A DNA stretch of 64,000 nt, from the NCBI GenBank assembly GCA_945860705.1, contig CAMART010000004.1, positions 1-64,000 on the forward strand, in the 5' to 3' direction. A model generated the notes under the pieces. It made no database searches. It saw only the letters and a list, made by a program, of their open reading frames with translations, and was not told the origin of the DNA. Positions 9,373-17,545 of this stretch are shown piece after piece. Position numbers and translations under genes: made by a program. This stretch comes from Chitinophaga pinensis. GTDB taxonomy: Bacteria; Bacteroidota; Bacteroidia; Chitinophagales; CAMDFR01. Numbering within the stretch: position 1 is the stretch's first letter; every line of letters starts with the position of its first letter.

Positions 9373-9380
9373 TACATTTG
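9373..9380 (+). promoter_or_regulatory. TAnnTTTG (-7) promoter box of the lptG-like gene
   Basis: TACATTTG ends only 4 bp before the GTG start, so the transcript would begin at or next to the start codon. No TTTG is seen at the -33 position. Confidence 0.4.
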
Positions 9381-9384
9381 TATT

Positions 9385-10467
9385 GTGTTAAAAAAACTCG
9401 ACATATATATCATTAAAAAGTTTATATCCACTTTTGTGTTTATACTCATGGTATTGGTATCTATTGCTATAGTTATAGATCTTACAGAAAAAATAGCCAC
9501 TCTTATAGAAAAACATGTAAGTGCATGGGATATTATCACAAAATACTACTTGTATTTCATTCCATACATTGGCTCATTATTAGGTCCCTTTTTTATTTTT
9601 ATTGCTGTTATTTTCTTTACATCGCATATGGCAGGCAAGTCAGAGTTTATAGCTATGCTCAGTGCAGGTATCAGTTTCAACAGAATACTTTATCCCTATT
9701 TCATAGCAGCTACTATTCTAGCATTGATTATATATTTTGGCAATAATAAATACGTACCATTATCTAATAAAGCTCGTTTGGCTTTTGAAAACTCCTATAT
9801 TAACAAAATAAGATATAGCAATAATAAAAATGCGCATAGACAAATAGATGAAAACACCTATTTGTATGTAGATAATTATTCGCAAAAAGATAGTATTGGC
9901 TACAAAATGACTATTGAAAAAATAGTAAATGGAAAACTAATATATAAACTTCATGCAGATAGAATGGTTTGGCAAAGAGAGACTAAAAAATGGAGACTTG
10001 AAAATTATATGATAAGAACTTTGTCTGAAAACTGCCCTGATAAAATAGTGACTGGTCCTATAAAAGACACAATATTTGAAATAAACCCTAGTCAGATTTT
10101 TGCAAAATTTGTGCGAAATGATGAAATGACTACTCAAGAATTAAATGACAAAATTAAAGAATTGAGAATCACAGGTACCGAAGGATTGGTTTATTTTGAA
10201 ATAGAAAAATATAGAAGAACAGCTGCTGCATTTAGTATTTATATTTTTACACTCATAGCAGTAAGTATAGCTGCTAGAAAAGTAAGAGGTGGAATCGGTT
10301 TTCATTTGACTATGGGTATAGCTATGTGTGCAGCATTTGAGGTGTTGATGAAATTTACAACCACATTTTCTATCAATGCCAATCTGCCAGCTATCATTGG
10401 GGTATGGCTTCCAAATTTTATTTATATATTTATAGCTATATACTTTTATACTAGAGCGCAGAAATAG
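9385..10467 (+). CDS. lptG: LptF/LptG family lipopolysaccharide export permease
   Basis: A 360-residue YjgP/YjgQ-type inner-membrane protein of the ABC exporter that drives LPS to the outer membrane. It starts at a GTG with LKKLDIYIIKKFISTFVFILMVLVSIAIVIDLTEK, the typical family opening. Three N-terminal helices are followed by a periplasmic beta-jellyroll domain (about residues 130-270) and three C-terminal helices (about 275-355). This 3+3 layout is diagnostic. LptF and LptG are hard to tell apart; the opening LDxYIxKKF fits the copy usually called LptG in Bacteroidota. A promoter box lies directly against the start codon. Confidence 0.88.
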   Translation: MLKKLDIYIIKKFISTFVFILMVLVSIAIVIDLTEKIATLIEKHVSAWDIITKYYLYFIPYIGSLLGPFFIFIAVIFFTSHMAGKSEFIAMLSAGISFNRILYPYFIAATILALIIYFGNNKYVPLSNKARLAFENSYINKIRYSNNKNAHRQIDENTYLYVDNYSQKDSIGYKMTIEKIVNGKLIYKLHADRMVWQRETKKWRLENYMIRTLSENCPDKIVTGPIKDTIFEINPSQIFAKFVRNDEMTTQELNDKIKELRITGTEGLVYFEIEKYRRTAAAFSIYIFTLIAVSIAARKVRGGIGFHLTMGIAMCAAFEVLMKFTTTFSINANLPAIIGVWLPNFIYIFIAIYFYTRAQK

Positions 10468-10511
10468 TTATATCTAAAAAAACTTATTTATTTTTACAAA
10501 AAAATATCAAT

Positions 10512-11291
10512 ATGGAATTTAAATACATACTCGTAACACCTCAATATGCTGAAGAAATTGCATTAATACAAATCAATAGACCAAAAGAACTGAATGCTCT
10601 AAGTCTAGAAGTGATGGGCGAAATAAGAGATGCGATAAAAACACTCGACAATGATAAATCTGTTAAAGCAATTATACTTACTGGGAATGAAAAAGCTTTT
10701 GCTGCTGGTGCGGATATAAAACAAATGCAAGGAAAAGGTGCTATAGATATGCTGGCTATTGACCAGTTTACAACTTGGGATACTATCAAACGAACAAAAA
10801 AACCATTAATCGCTGCAGTATCTGGGTTTGCTCTCGGAGGAGGTTGCGAATTGGTGATGATATGTGATATGATCATAGCTAGTGAAACTGCTAAATTTGG
10901 GCAACCCGAAATCAATCTAGCTATTATGCCAGGTGCAGGTGGAACTCAACGTCTTACAAGAGCTGTAGGCAAAGCATTGGCTATGGAAATGGTATTGGCA
11001 GGTAGATTTATTACAGCTCATGAGGCACTACAAGCAGGACTTATCAATAAAGTAGTACCTGTAGAACTTTATTTAGAAGAAGCAGTAATATTAGCAAAAC
11101 AAATTACTCGTTTTTCTACGGTGGCAGTTCAATTGGCTAAAGAGAGCGTCAATCAAGCTTTTAATAGTACTCTAGACGAAGGTCTAGCGTTCGAAAGAAA
11201 AAATTTCTATATGTGTTATGCAAGTGAAGATCAAAAAGAAGGCGTACAAGCTTTTGTAGATAAAAGACCAGCTAAGTTTATAGGAAAATAA
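10512..11291 (+). CDS. Enoyl-CoA hydratase (crotonase family)
   Basis: Adds water across the double bond of 2-enoyl-CoA in beta-oxidation. The oxyanion-hole segment AFAAGADIKQM and the sequence FALGGGCELVMICDMIIASE carry the first catalytic Glu (Glu113); GQPEINLAIMPGAGGTQRL carries the second (Glu133). Both Glu are present, so true hydratase activity is expected. Length (259) is standard. The gene runs convergently into the HAD phosphatase with only 5 bp between stops. Short-chain substrate preference is likely but cannot be fixed from sequence. Confidence 0.93.
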   Translation: MEFKYILVTPQYAEEIALIQINRPKELNALSLEVMGEIRDAIKTLDNDKSVKAIILTGNEKAFAAGADIKQMQGKGAIDMLAIDQFTTWDTIKRTKKPLIAAVSGFALGGGCELVMICDMIIASETAKFGQPEINLAIMPGAGGTQRLTRAVGKALAMEMVLAGRFITAHEALQAGLINKVVPVELYLEEAVILAKQITRFSTVAVQLAKESVNQAFNSTLDEGLAFERKNFYMCYASEDQKEGVQAFVDKRPAKFIGK

Positions 11292-11296
11292 AAATA

Positions 11297-11956
11297 TTAT
11301 CTACCTATCATTGCTAAATTAAATTGAGCTAATGATTTTAACTTGATATCTGCAAGAATAAATTTTTCACTATCATATATGTGTTTTTCTGGAACTACAA
11401 TGCTATGCATACGTGCCGCCTTTGTAGCTACCATTCCAAAGATAGAATCTTCAAACACAACACATGCTGTAGGATGAATCTGTAATCTTTTAGCTGTTTC
11501 TAAAAACACTGCTGGATGCGGTTTGCCATGACTCACTTCCTCACCTGAGCTCACTACATCAAATACTTTTTCAATATCTAATCTCTTTAAAACAGTATGA
11601 ATAATTTTTTTGGAACTACTACTTGCTAATGCAAGTTTTATATTTTGATTTTTAAGTATTTTAATTACATCAAAAAAGCCTTCCATAGCTTCTCCTTTTT
11701 TTAAGATATAATTGCATACTGTTTCAATTATCTCATCACATACTTGTTGTTTAGTCTTATTTATCCATGGTTTATTTGCATACCAAACATCTACCACTTC
11801 ATCTATTCTTAGTCCAGTGGTAGCAGCACACATTTCATCGGTAGCATCAAACCCTACAGTATCAAATACATCAATCATAGCTAGTCTCCAATATGGTTCA
11901 GAATCAATAATTAAACCATCCATATCAAAAATAACCGCCTCTATGTTTTTTATCAT
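11297..11956 (-). CDS. hxpB: HAD-family sugar/hexitol phosphatase (HxpB/YniC-like)
   Basis: A beta-phosphoglucomutase-like HAD phosphatase. Motif I is AVIFDMDGLIIDSEPYW with the nucleophilic Asp, motif II LALASSSSKKII, motif III KPHPAVFLETAKRL and motif IV VVFEDSIFGMVATKAARM. The cap-domain segment TTGLRIDEVVDVWYANKPW closely resembles E. coli YniC (HxpB, 2-deoxyglucose-6-phosphate and hexitol phosphatase), which supports that subfamily. The ATG giving MIKNIEAVIFDMDG is preferred; an in-frame ATG 33 bp upstream would add a hydrophobic MSNLGLLLVLY. The natural substrate remains uncertain. Confidence 0.86.
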   Translation of the reverse strand: MIKNIEAVIFDMDGLIIDSEPYWRLAMIDVFDTVGFDATDEMCAATTGLRIDEVVDVWYANKPWINKTKQQVCDEIIETVCNYILKKGEAMEGFFDVIKILKNQNIKLALASSSSKKIIHTVLKRLDIEKVFDVVSSGEEVSHGKPHPAVFLETAKRLQIHPTACVVFEDSIFGMVATKAARMHSIVVPEKHIYDSEKFILADIKLKSLAQFNLAMIGR

Positions 11957-12030
11957 ATACAAAACTAATAATAAACCCAAATTACTCATTAGAATTTTGG
12001 AATCAAAATTTTGATGAGTTAGTTGGGCAT

Positions 12031-12121
12031 ATCCCGTAATAGTGTTTGTTTAAACAAATTTTTATTTGTTGAATTACAAACACTTTGACGGTTCAGCATT
12101 TCTAAAGGCTGAATCTGGGAT
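12031..12121. repeat. 90-bp structured dispersed repeat, copy A
   Basis: Bounded by ATCCC and GGGAT. Inside are an outer stem GTGTTTGT/ACAAACAC, an inner stem AACAAAT/ATTTGTT, and a second hairpin TTCAGC/GCTGAA, separated by GACGGTTCAG. A second copy lies inverted at 36351-36440. The arms of the inner stem and second hairpin differ between copies but still pair, so structure appears conserved. It may be a miniature transposable element or a REP-like sequence. It lies between the degQ and hxpB genes. Confidence 0.75.
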
Positions 12122-12150
12122 AAAGTCCGAGCAATTGCTCGGACTTTATC
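12119..12150. repeat. Perfect 32-bp palindrome (hairpin), possible terminator
   Basis: GATAAAGTCCGAGC joined to GCTCGGACTTTATC through AATT is identical on both strands. It lies 24 bp behind the degQ stop and could end that transcript, although no T tract follows on the minus strand. It overlaps the last bases of repeat copy A and may belong to it. Confidence 0.7.
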
Positions 12151-12174
12151 TCTATAATTTAATAATAACTATGT

Positions 12175-13701
12175 TTACATTTTAAATGCATAAAGAAAAC
12201 TAAATGGCTTGCCTGGATAAATGCCTTCAATAGTGATATTGCCTGTTTTTCCTCCAACAGCATTGACCATATCATCAGTAGAACTGATAGCTTGCTCATT
12301 TAAAAAAGTGATGATAAATCCATTTTGTATTTCTGTATATTGTTTTAGTTTGCCTTCTTTTATATTAGAAACTTTCACACCACCTTTTACTCCAAGTTTA
12401 GATGCTTCTTGTGGTGTAAGAGCTGTAAAGTCTGCCCCTAGTTGGTTGAGTATTTCTTTACCATTATCTACAGAAGAAGTATTATTAAATTTATTTTTAA
12501 GTACTACAATAGTAGATAAATTTTTTCCATCTCTTATATATTCTACATTTATTTTATCTCCAGGTCTATATTTACCTACTTGTTCTTGCAGTTCTGGCGA
12601 TGTTTTGATACCCACACCATTTATTTTTGTGATGACGTCCTTTGCTTTTATACCTGCATCTGCCGCAGCACTCTCTGACACTAAACTTTCTACATACACT
12701 CCTTCTACAGAATTTAGCTTGAGCTCTTTTGCTAGCGCATCGTCTACACTTCTGATAGTGACTCCTAAATATCCTCTTTGAACTGCACCAAAGCTCTTAA
12801 TATCTGTATAAACTTTGTAAACTAGATTGGATGGTACTGCAAACGAATACCCAGCATAGCTTCCTGTATTAGATGCTATAGCGGTATTAATCCCTATAAG
12901 TTGCCCTTTTAGATTTACTAAAGCACCACCACTATTACCTGGATTTACTGCAGCATCTGTTTGAATAAATGATTCAATAGCAGTATTTCCTCCTTTGGCA
13001 TTACCACCACCTAATAAATTTATATTTCTTCCTTTTGCACTGATAATACCAGCTGTGACAGTAGATGTGAGATTAAATGGATTTCCTACAGCTACACACC
13101 ATTGACCTACTTTTACAGAATCACTATTTCCAAATTCTACTATTGGAAGTTTTGTTTCTTCTATTTTTATTACTGCTAGGTCAAAATCCTTGTCTTTACC
13201 GATAAGTTTAGCAGTATAGGTTTTGTTATTATGAAGAGTCACTGTAATTTCATCTGCATCTTCTACTACGTGATTATTGGTAACAATATATCCATCTGTA
13301 GATATGATCACCCCGCTCCCGCTAGCTTCTTGAGGCTGATTTGGCATCATTCCTCCGCCATATGGGTCACCAAAAAACCTAAAAAATTCATCTCCAAATA
13401 AATCTTGGTACGGATTAGATCCTCTACCTCTATTAGCTACAGGCTTTGGATTTATTTTTGTTTTTATATGTACAACTGCATCGGTAGTTTTTTCTGCAGC
13501 TTCAGTAAAATCAAATGGAATGCCTCCGCCACCTACTGGTGATGCTGAAGGAGCTGGAATAGCTAGTGGTTCTGACAAGGTTTCATTAGATTTTTCAAAA
13601 GACAATAACTTACCATTTGAAAAGAATCTAAAAGATGCCATAGTAAAAAATGATGTAATGAGTGCAACACCCAAAATCAAACCTAAATTAAATCTTTTCA
13701 T
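12175..13701 (-). CDS. degQ: DegQ/HtrA-type periplasmic serine protease
   Basis: Protein quality control protease and chaperone of the periplasm. An N-terminal signal anchor (MKRFNLGLILGVALITSFF) is followed by a Pro/Gly-rich stretch and a trypsin-like domain. The triad is His144 (TNNHVVEDAD), Asp174 (DFDLAVIKI) and Ser257 (NPGNSGGALVN). A first PDZ domain starts near residue 305 (YLGVTIRSVDD...ADAGIKAKDVITKING) and a second, weaker one near 410. A glycine-rich flexible loop (NRGRGSNPYQD...GDPYGGGMMPNQP) sits in the LA-loop position that controls oligomerisation. At 508 residues it has the usual length of Bacteroidota Do proteases. Confidence 0.95.
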   Translation of the reverse strand: MKRFNLGLILGVALITSFFTMASFRFFSNGKLLSFEKSNETLSEPLAIPAPSASPVGGGGIPFDFTEAAEKTTDAVVHIKTKINPKPVANRGRGSNPYQDLFGDEFFRFFGDPYGGGMMPNQPQEASGSGVIISTDGYIVTNNHVVEDADEITVTLHNNKTYTAKLIGKDKDFDLAVIKIEETKLPIVEFGNSDSVKVGQWCVAVGNPFNLTSTVTAGIISAKGRNINLLGGGNAKGGNTAIESFIQTDAAVNPGNSGGALVNLKGQLIGINTAIASNTGSYAGYSFAVPSNLVYKVYTDIKSFGAVQRGYLGVTIRSVDDALAKELKLNSVEGVYVESLVSESAAADAGIKAKDVITKINGVGIKTSPELQEQVGKYRPGDKINVEYIRDGKNLSTIVVLKNKFNNTSSVDNGKEILNQLGADFTALTPQEASKLGVKGGVKVSNIKEGKLKQYTEIQNGFIITFLNEQAISSTDDMVNAVGGKTGNITIEGIYPGKPFSFLYAFKM

Positions 13702-13726
13702 ATTTTATTATTTTTAATTAATATTA

Positions 13727-13734
13727 CAAATGTA
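13727..13734 (-). promoter_or_regulatory. TAnnTTTG (-7) promoter box of degQ
   Basis: TACATTTG on the minus strand, 25 bp before the degQ start codon. No clear -33 TTTG. Confidence 0.45.
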
Positions 13735-13802
13735 TAAAGCTATAACGCAATAATTTTGCCAATGGGTTTATTTTTTATAAAGTTTAACAAATATTAAAAA
13801 AA

Positions 13803-14591
13803 ATGCCAAAATTTCATTTTTACAAATATCAGGGTACAGGCAATGATTTCATAATGATAGACGATAGAGATGATAGATTTGATATCACTAATTTTAAAAA
13901 TATAGAACAACTCTGTGATAGAAGATTTGGGATAGGAGGCGATGGGCTTATTTTATTAAGAAAACATGAAACTACCGATTTTGAGATGGTCTATTTCAAC
14001 TCTGATGGCAAGCAAAGTAGTATGTGTGGAAATGGAGGAAGATGTATTGTAGCTTTTGCAAATTTTCTAAGATTAATAACTGACAAAAAAACAATTTTTA
14101 CTGCTATAGATGGCATACATGAAGCAAAAATTGAAGGTTCAGATTTTGTACATCTGAAAATGAATGATGTTTTAGAAGTAGGCAAAGATGGAATTGATTT
14201 TGTGATGAATACTGGCTCACCTCATTATGTGAGAGAAGTTGTATCTGTAGAAGGTCTAAATGTATTTCAAGAAGGACAAAAAATAAGATATAATGACATC
14301 TATAAAGAAAAAGGAATCAATGTCAATTTTATAGAAAAAGTAGATAGTTCAAATTTCAAAATACGCACATACGAAAGAGGGGTAGAAGATGAAACTTATT
14401 CATGTGGCACAGGAGTAGTAGCATCTAGTATAGCTAGTAGTATTTTAGGTGATAAAAAAAATAATTCATTTACTATTCAATCCAAAGGAGGCGAATTAAA
14501 AGTAAATTTTGAGATAGAAAATAATAGCTTCAAAAACATATGGCTAAGTGGCCCTACCGTAAAGGTTTTTGAAGGTGATATCAATATCTAA
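13803..14591 (+). CDS. dapF: Diaminopimelate epimerase
   Basis: Converts LL- to meso-diaminopimelate for lysine and peptidoglycan synthesis. Two cysteines act as base and acid: Cys75 in SSMCGNGGRC and Cys201 in EDETYSCGTGVVAS. The opening FYKYQGTGNDFIMIDDR and RRFGIGGDGLI are further signatures, and the 262-residue length fits. The start is immediately preceded by an A-rich tract. It is convergent with ftcD with only 3 bp between stops. Confidence 0.97.
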   Translation: MPKFHFYKYQGTGNDFIMIDDRDDRFDITNFKNIEQLCDRRFGIGGDGLILLRKHETTDFEMVYFNSDGKQSSMCGNGGRCIVAFANFLRLITDKKTIFTAIDGIHEAKIEGSDFVHLKMNDVLEVGKDGIDFVMNTGSPHYVREVVSVEGLNVFQEGQKIRYNDIYKEKGINVNFIEKVDSSNFKIRTYERGVEDETYSCGTGVVASSIASSILGDKKNNSFTIQSKGGELKVNFEIENNSFKNIWLSGPTVKVFEGDINI

Positions 14592-14594
14592 AAA

Positions 14595-16268
14595 TTACAT
14601 CTTACTAGACACTATATCCAATATCTCTTGCTCCAATTTCTCTGTATTCAATTTGATTTCTTCTACTTGATTCATAATGGAAGTAAGGTATTCTTTATCT
14701 TTCAGTCCGCTAGCATTTATTTTTACATTGAGATAAGCTCCAAATACTGCAGTACGAATACATAATGCACCTACACCAGCATCACTTACGCTATTTGGGT
14801 TGCCATTTGCAGCCATTTCTTTTATCATTGGTAGAGCGCTATAGGCAGTTTTCATAACTTCAAAAGGAATTTCTATAGCGTATTTTGTAGCATCTTGTAT
14901 AGCTTTTGTTCTTGTTGATTTCTCTTCATCGGTAGTTTTTGGTAGTGAAAAAGCATCCATTATTTTATTAAAAGCATTCGTGTCTTCATCAACTAAAAAC
15001 AATAATTTATCTTTTATCTTTTGGCCTTGCTCTGCCCAGTCACTAAACTCTTTCCATCTATGATCCCAACCTACTTTATGAGAAGATAGATTGGCTACCA
15101 TAGTGCCGAGAGCTACTCCCATAGCACCTGCATAAGCTGCTATAGAACCTCCTCCTGGTGCAGGACTTTCACTAGCAGTTTCATCTGCAAAAGCTACAAG
15201 ATTCATATCTACTAATTTCTTTTTAGTAGTATCTTTCATTACATACTCAATGATTTTTTTCTGAGGGTCAAAAGGAGAAAGTTCATCTAAGCCCATTGAT
15301 TTGATAGCAATTTTTATCAATTCTGAATCACTTACACCGGTGCTTCTTTGTTGTTGTTCTAAAAAATATTTTCCTGCATCGAGCATACTTTTCAGTGGCA
15401 CAAGCCCAACTAATTCTGAACCAGTAACACGCATACCTCTATTGAATGCACTTTTATTACACTCATCAAAAGCAATATGTAATGGAGTATCGTTTATATT
15501 CGTAAGATTCATAGATACCTGTGCTATTCCATATTCTTCTATATACCAGCCTATACCTTTTACACTTTTGCAAGTACCAGGTATTCGTACATCTTCTCCA
15601 TTTGCATCTTTTATGGTTTTGCCTGCATCATCTTTTTTCACTCTTCCCTGCTCACGTATGTCAAATGCTACTGAATTAGCTCTACGAGTAGAAGTAGTAT
15701 TCAAATTGGTATTGTATGCTATCAATAAATCTCTTGCACCAATAGCAATATTTCCACTTTTTTCATTGAAAGCAGCAGGACCAAAATCAGGTTTCCAATC
15801 TGCTTCTTTTATTTTATCTGCTATACCTTCGTACTCACCACTTCTCACACTTGCTAGATTTTTTCTATGTGGTGCACTTGCAGCATATTCATATAGATAA
15901 GCAGGTATATTTAGTTGTTCACCTACCAGCTTACCTAGAGCTTTTGCACAAGCTATACAATCTTCCATTGTAGCATTTGCTATAGGAATAAATGGACACA
16001 CATCTGTAGCCCCAAAACGTGGATGCTCTCCTTTGTGTTTGCTCATATCTATCAACTCTTGTGCTTTTTTTATAGCATTGAATGCACCCTGAACTACTGA
16101 ATTTTCATCACCTACAAAAGTGATTACCGTTCTATTGGTAGCTTTACCTGGGTCTATATCTAATAATTTCACATCTGAAGTATTACTAATCGCATCAGCT
16201 ATCTGCTGTATGATAGCCATATTATTTCCTTCACTAAAATTGGGCACACATTCGATGATTTTTTTCAT
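14595..16268 (-). CDS. ftcD: Glutamate formimidoyltransferase / formiminotetrahydrofolate cyclodeaminase
   Basis: A bifunctional enzyme of histidine breakdown: it moves the formimino group from formiminoglutamate to tetrahydrofolate and then cyclises it with release of ammonia. The transferase half covers about residues 1-325, opening MKKIIECVPNFSEGNN with catalytic His82 in KHKGEHPRFGATDVCPF. The cyclodeaminase half begins near residue 365 with SESPAPGGGSIAAYAGAMGVALG. Fusion of both halves in one chain is as in mammals and many Bacteroidota. No hut genes are adjacent. Confidence 0.96.
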   Translation of the reverse strand: MKKIIECVPNFSEGNNMAIIQQIADAISNTSDVKLLDIDPGKATNRTVITFVGDENSVVQGAFNAIKKAQELIDMSKHKGEHPRFGATDVCPFIPIANATMEDCIACAKALGKLVGEQLNIPAYLYEYAASAPHRKNLASVRSGEYEGIADKIKEADWKPDFGPAAFNEKSGNIAIGARDLLIAYNTNLNTTSTRRANSVAFDIREQGRVKKDDAGKTIKDANGEDVRIPGTCKSVKGIGWYIEEYGIAQVSMNLTNINDTPLHIAFDECNKSAFNRGMRVTGSELVGLVPLKSMLDAGKYFLEQQQRSTGVSDSELIKIAIKSMGLDELSPFDPQKKIIEYVMKDTTKKKLVDMNLVAFADETASESPAPGGGSIAAYAGAMGVALGTMVANLSSHKVGWDHRWKEFSDWAEQGQKIKDKLLFLVDEDTNAFNKIMDAFSLPKTTDEEKSTRTKAIQDATKYAIEIPFEVMKTAYSALPMIKEMAANGNPNSVSDAGVGALCIRTAVFGAYLNVKINASGLKDKEYLTSIMNQVEEIKLNTEKLEQEILDIVSSKM

Positions 16269-16291
16269 ATTATTATCAATTATATTTTAAG

Positions 16292-16299
16292 CAAAGGTA
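16292..16299 (-). promoter_or_regulatory. TAnnTTTG (-7) promoter box of ftcD
   Basis: TACCTTTG on the minus strand, 23 bp before the ftcD start codon. Confidence 0.45.
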
Positions 16300-16350
16300 A
16301 ATATGTATGTGTTATATTAAAATAAAATATTCTCATTAAATCAATATAAA

Positions 16351-17151
16351 CTAGTTAAAATCAAAATCACTAGAATTTTTTATAAAAAAATCTTGTAATT
16401 TCATATCACTATTATTTTCCATCATATTTTCTACTTTTTTAATTGTAGAATCATTCTTATTTATAAGAAATATAAATGGATTTTTATTTTCGATATTAGT
16501 CTTTTTTTGATTACAATTATCACAGTCCAGATTTGTATAAATAAAATTATTGTCTATAAAATAATGATCTTTTAAAAAGACAACCGATTTAAAGTCAGTG
16601 CTACTTATTTCTAGCTGTTCCCAATTATCTGAAAACTGGTCTGAGTAAATTATAGTTTTATCTTTTAGTTTTGCAGTAAAATATATTTTGTCACTTACAG
16701 AAATATCTGCACTTAAGATTGTATTTAATAAAGATGATTTATGTAATAATATAAAAGGCATATTACTGATACTATTACTAAAATTTTCCAATTCTATTGG
16801 GGTATAATTATAATTTAAATCTGTACTCAGTTCATCTATTTTTATTTTTTTAATAAAATGAATATCTTCAACAGAGCTATATTCAGCAATTTGAATCGTA
16901 TAAAAGAAACCATCTTTAATATCCCAAGAAATATTTATATCTTTTTCATTGTTATTGATGGGTAATAATTTTAGTATGACTTGATCATATGCTTTATCTA
17001 AAGCTCTAATTTCTAAAACTATTTTTCCTTCCATATTAACTATTGAATAGGCATTTTTTTGATCTATGATTATTTTATTATTCATAGCCTTTTGACTATG
17101 CACATAAACAGAAATCAGCGATATAATGAATAATAACAAACTTTTTTTCAT
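16351..17151 (-). CDS. Hypothetical secreted protein
   Basis: A 266-residue protein not matched to a known family. The start is set at MKKSLLLFIISLISVYVHSQ, a good signal peptide; the open frame reaches 72 bp further but that extension lies across a terminator hairpin and the promoter box. The mature part is rich in I, K, N, D and S with many short beta-like segments (KIVLEIRALDKAYDQVILKLLPI, YFTAKLKDKTIIYSDQF). A CDNC motif in TNLDCDNCNQKK might form a disulfide or bind metal. There is no sorting domain, so it is probably periplasmic. Confidence 0.7.
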   Translation of the reverse strand: MKKSLLLFIISLISVYVHSQKAMNNKIIIDQKNAYSIVNMEGKIVLEIRALDKAYDQVILKLLPINNNEKDINISWDIKDGFFYTIQIAEYSSVEDIHFIKKIKIDELSTDLNYNYTPIELENFSNSISNMPFILLHKSSLLNTILSADISVSDKIYFTAKLKDKTIIYSDQFSDNWEQLEISSTDFKSVVFLKDHYFIDNNFIYTNLDCDNCNQKKTNIENKNPFIFLINKNDSTIKKVENMMENNSDMKLQDFFIKNSSDFDFN

Positions 17152-17165
17152 AAACAAATTTTCAA

Positions 17166-17173
17166 CAAATATA
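17166..17173 (-). promoter_or_regulatory. TAnnTTTG (-7) promoter box of the hypothetical secreted protein gene
   Basis: TATATTTG on the minus strand, 14 bp before the chosen start. Its place downstream of the hairpin at 17182-17212 means that hairpin is not part of this gene's leader. Confidence 0.45.
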
Positions 17174-17181
17174 TAAATAAA

Positions 17182-17212
17182 AAGAGAGAGGAAACCCAAT
17201 ATCCTCTCTCTT
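17182..17212 (-). terminator. Rho-independent terminator with no annotated gene behind it
   Basis: An 11-bp stem AAGAGAGAGGA/TCCTCTCTCTT with a 9-nt loop, followed on the minus strand by TTTATTT. The nearest upstream minus-strand gene already has its own terminator at 17496-17528, so this one should end a separate transcript. Confidence 0.6.
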
Positions 17213-17495
17213 ACATCAATCAAAACTATTTATTATATACCAAAGAATTAATATCTTTAGAAGATTAATACTTCTGAAAAATCCGCACTAATAACCATAA
17301 AGAATTGATTTTTAATTGAAATATTTAATTAGTTTGAGCAGTTAGTACACCTATACTTAGTATATATACTTAATATGAGTTTTACTGTCATAGCTATATT
17401 AAATTAGTTTATTCTCACCAAGGTGAAATTTATAATAATAAATTAATGTAAATATTTTACTATGATTTTTAAAATTTAGTAGTATAACGAAGCAA
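17213..17495. other. Gene-free 283-bp stretch between two terminators
   Basis: No recognisable gene. The minus strand has only tiny open frames, of 20 codons (starting MTVKLILSIY and ending RCTNCSN) and 13 codons. An inverted GGTG/CACC lies at 17416-17424. A small RNA or short peptide gene is possible given the flanking terminators, but nothing in the sequence proves it. Confidence 0.4.
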
Positions 17496-17528
17496 AAAAA
17501 AACTTATTGCATCGCAATAAGTTTTTTT
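17496..17528 (-). terminator. Bidirectional rho-independent terminator
   Basis: A perfect 15-bp stem AAAAAAACTTATTGC/GCAATAAGTTTTTTT with a 3-nt loop. It is 17 bp past the stop of the small lipoprotein gene on the minus strand and has T tracts on both strands. Confidence 0.85.
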
Positions 17529-17545
17529 ATAATTTCTGTTATTAA

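Noticed and set aside
12221-12781. Plus-strand open frame of 186 codons inside degQ
   Set aside because: Antisense shadow of the well-supported DegQ coding sequence.
15301-15900. Plus-strand open frame of 199 codons
   Set aside because: Antisense of ftcD; the ftcD motifs are unambiguous.
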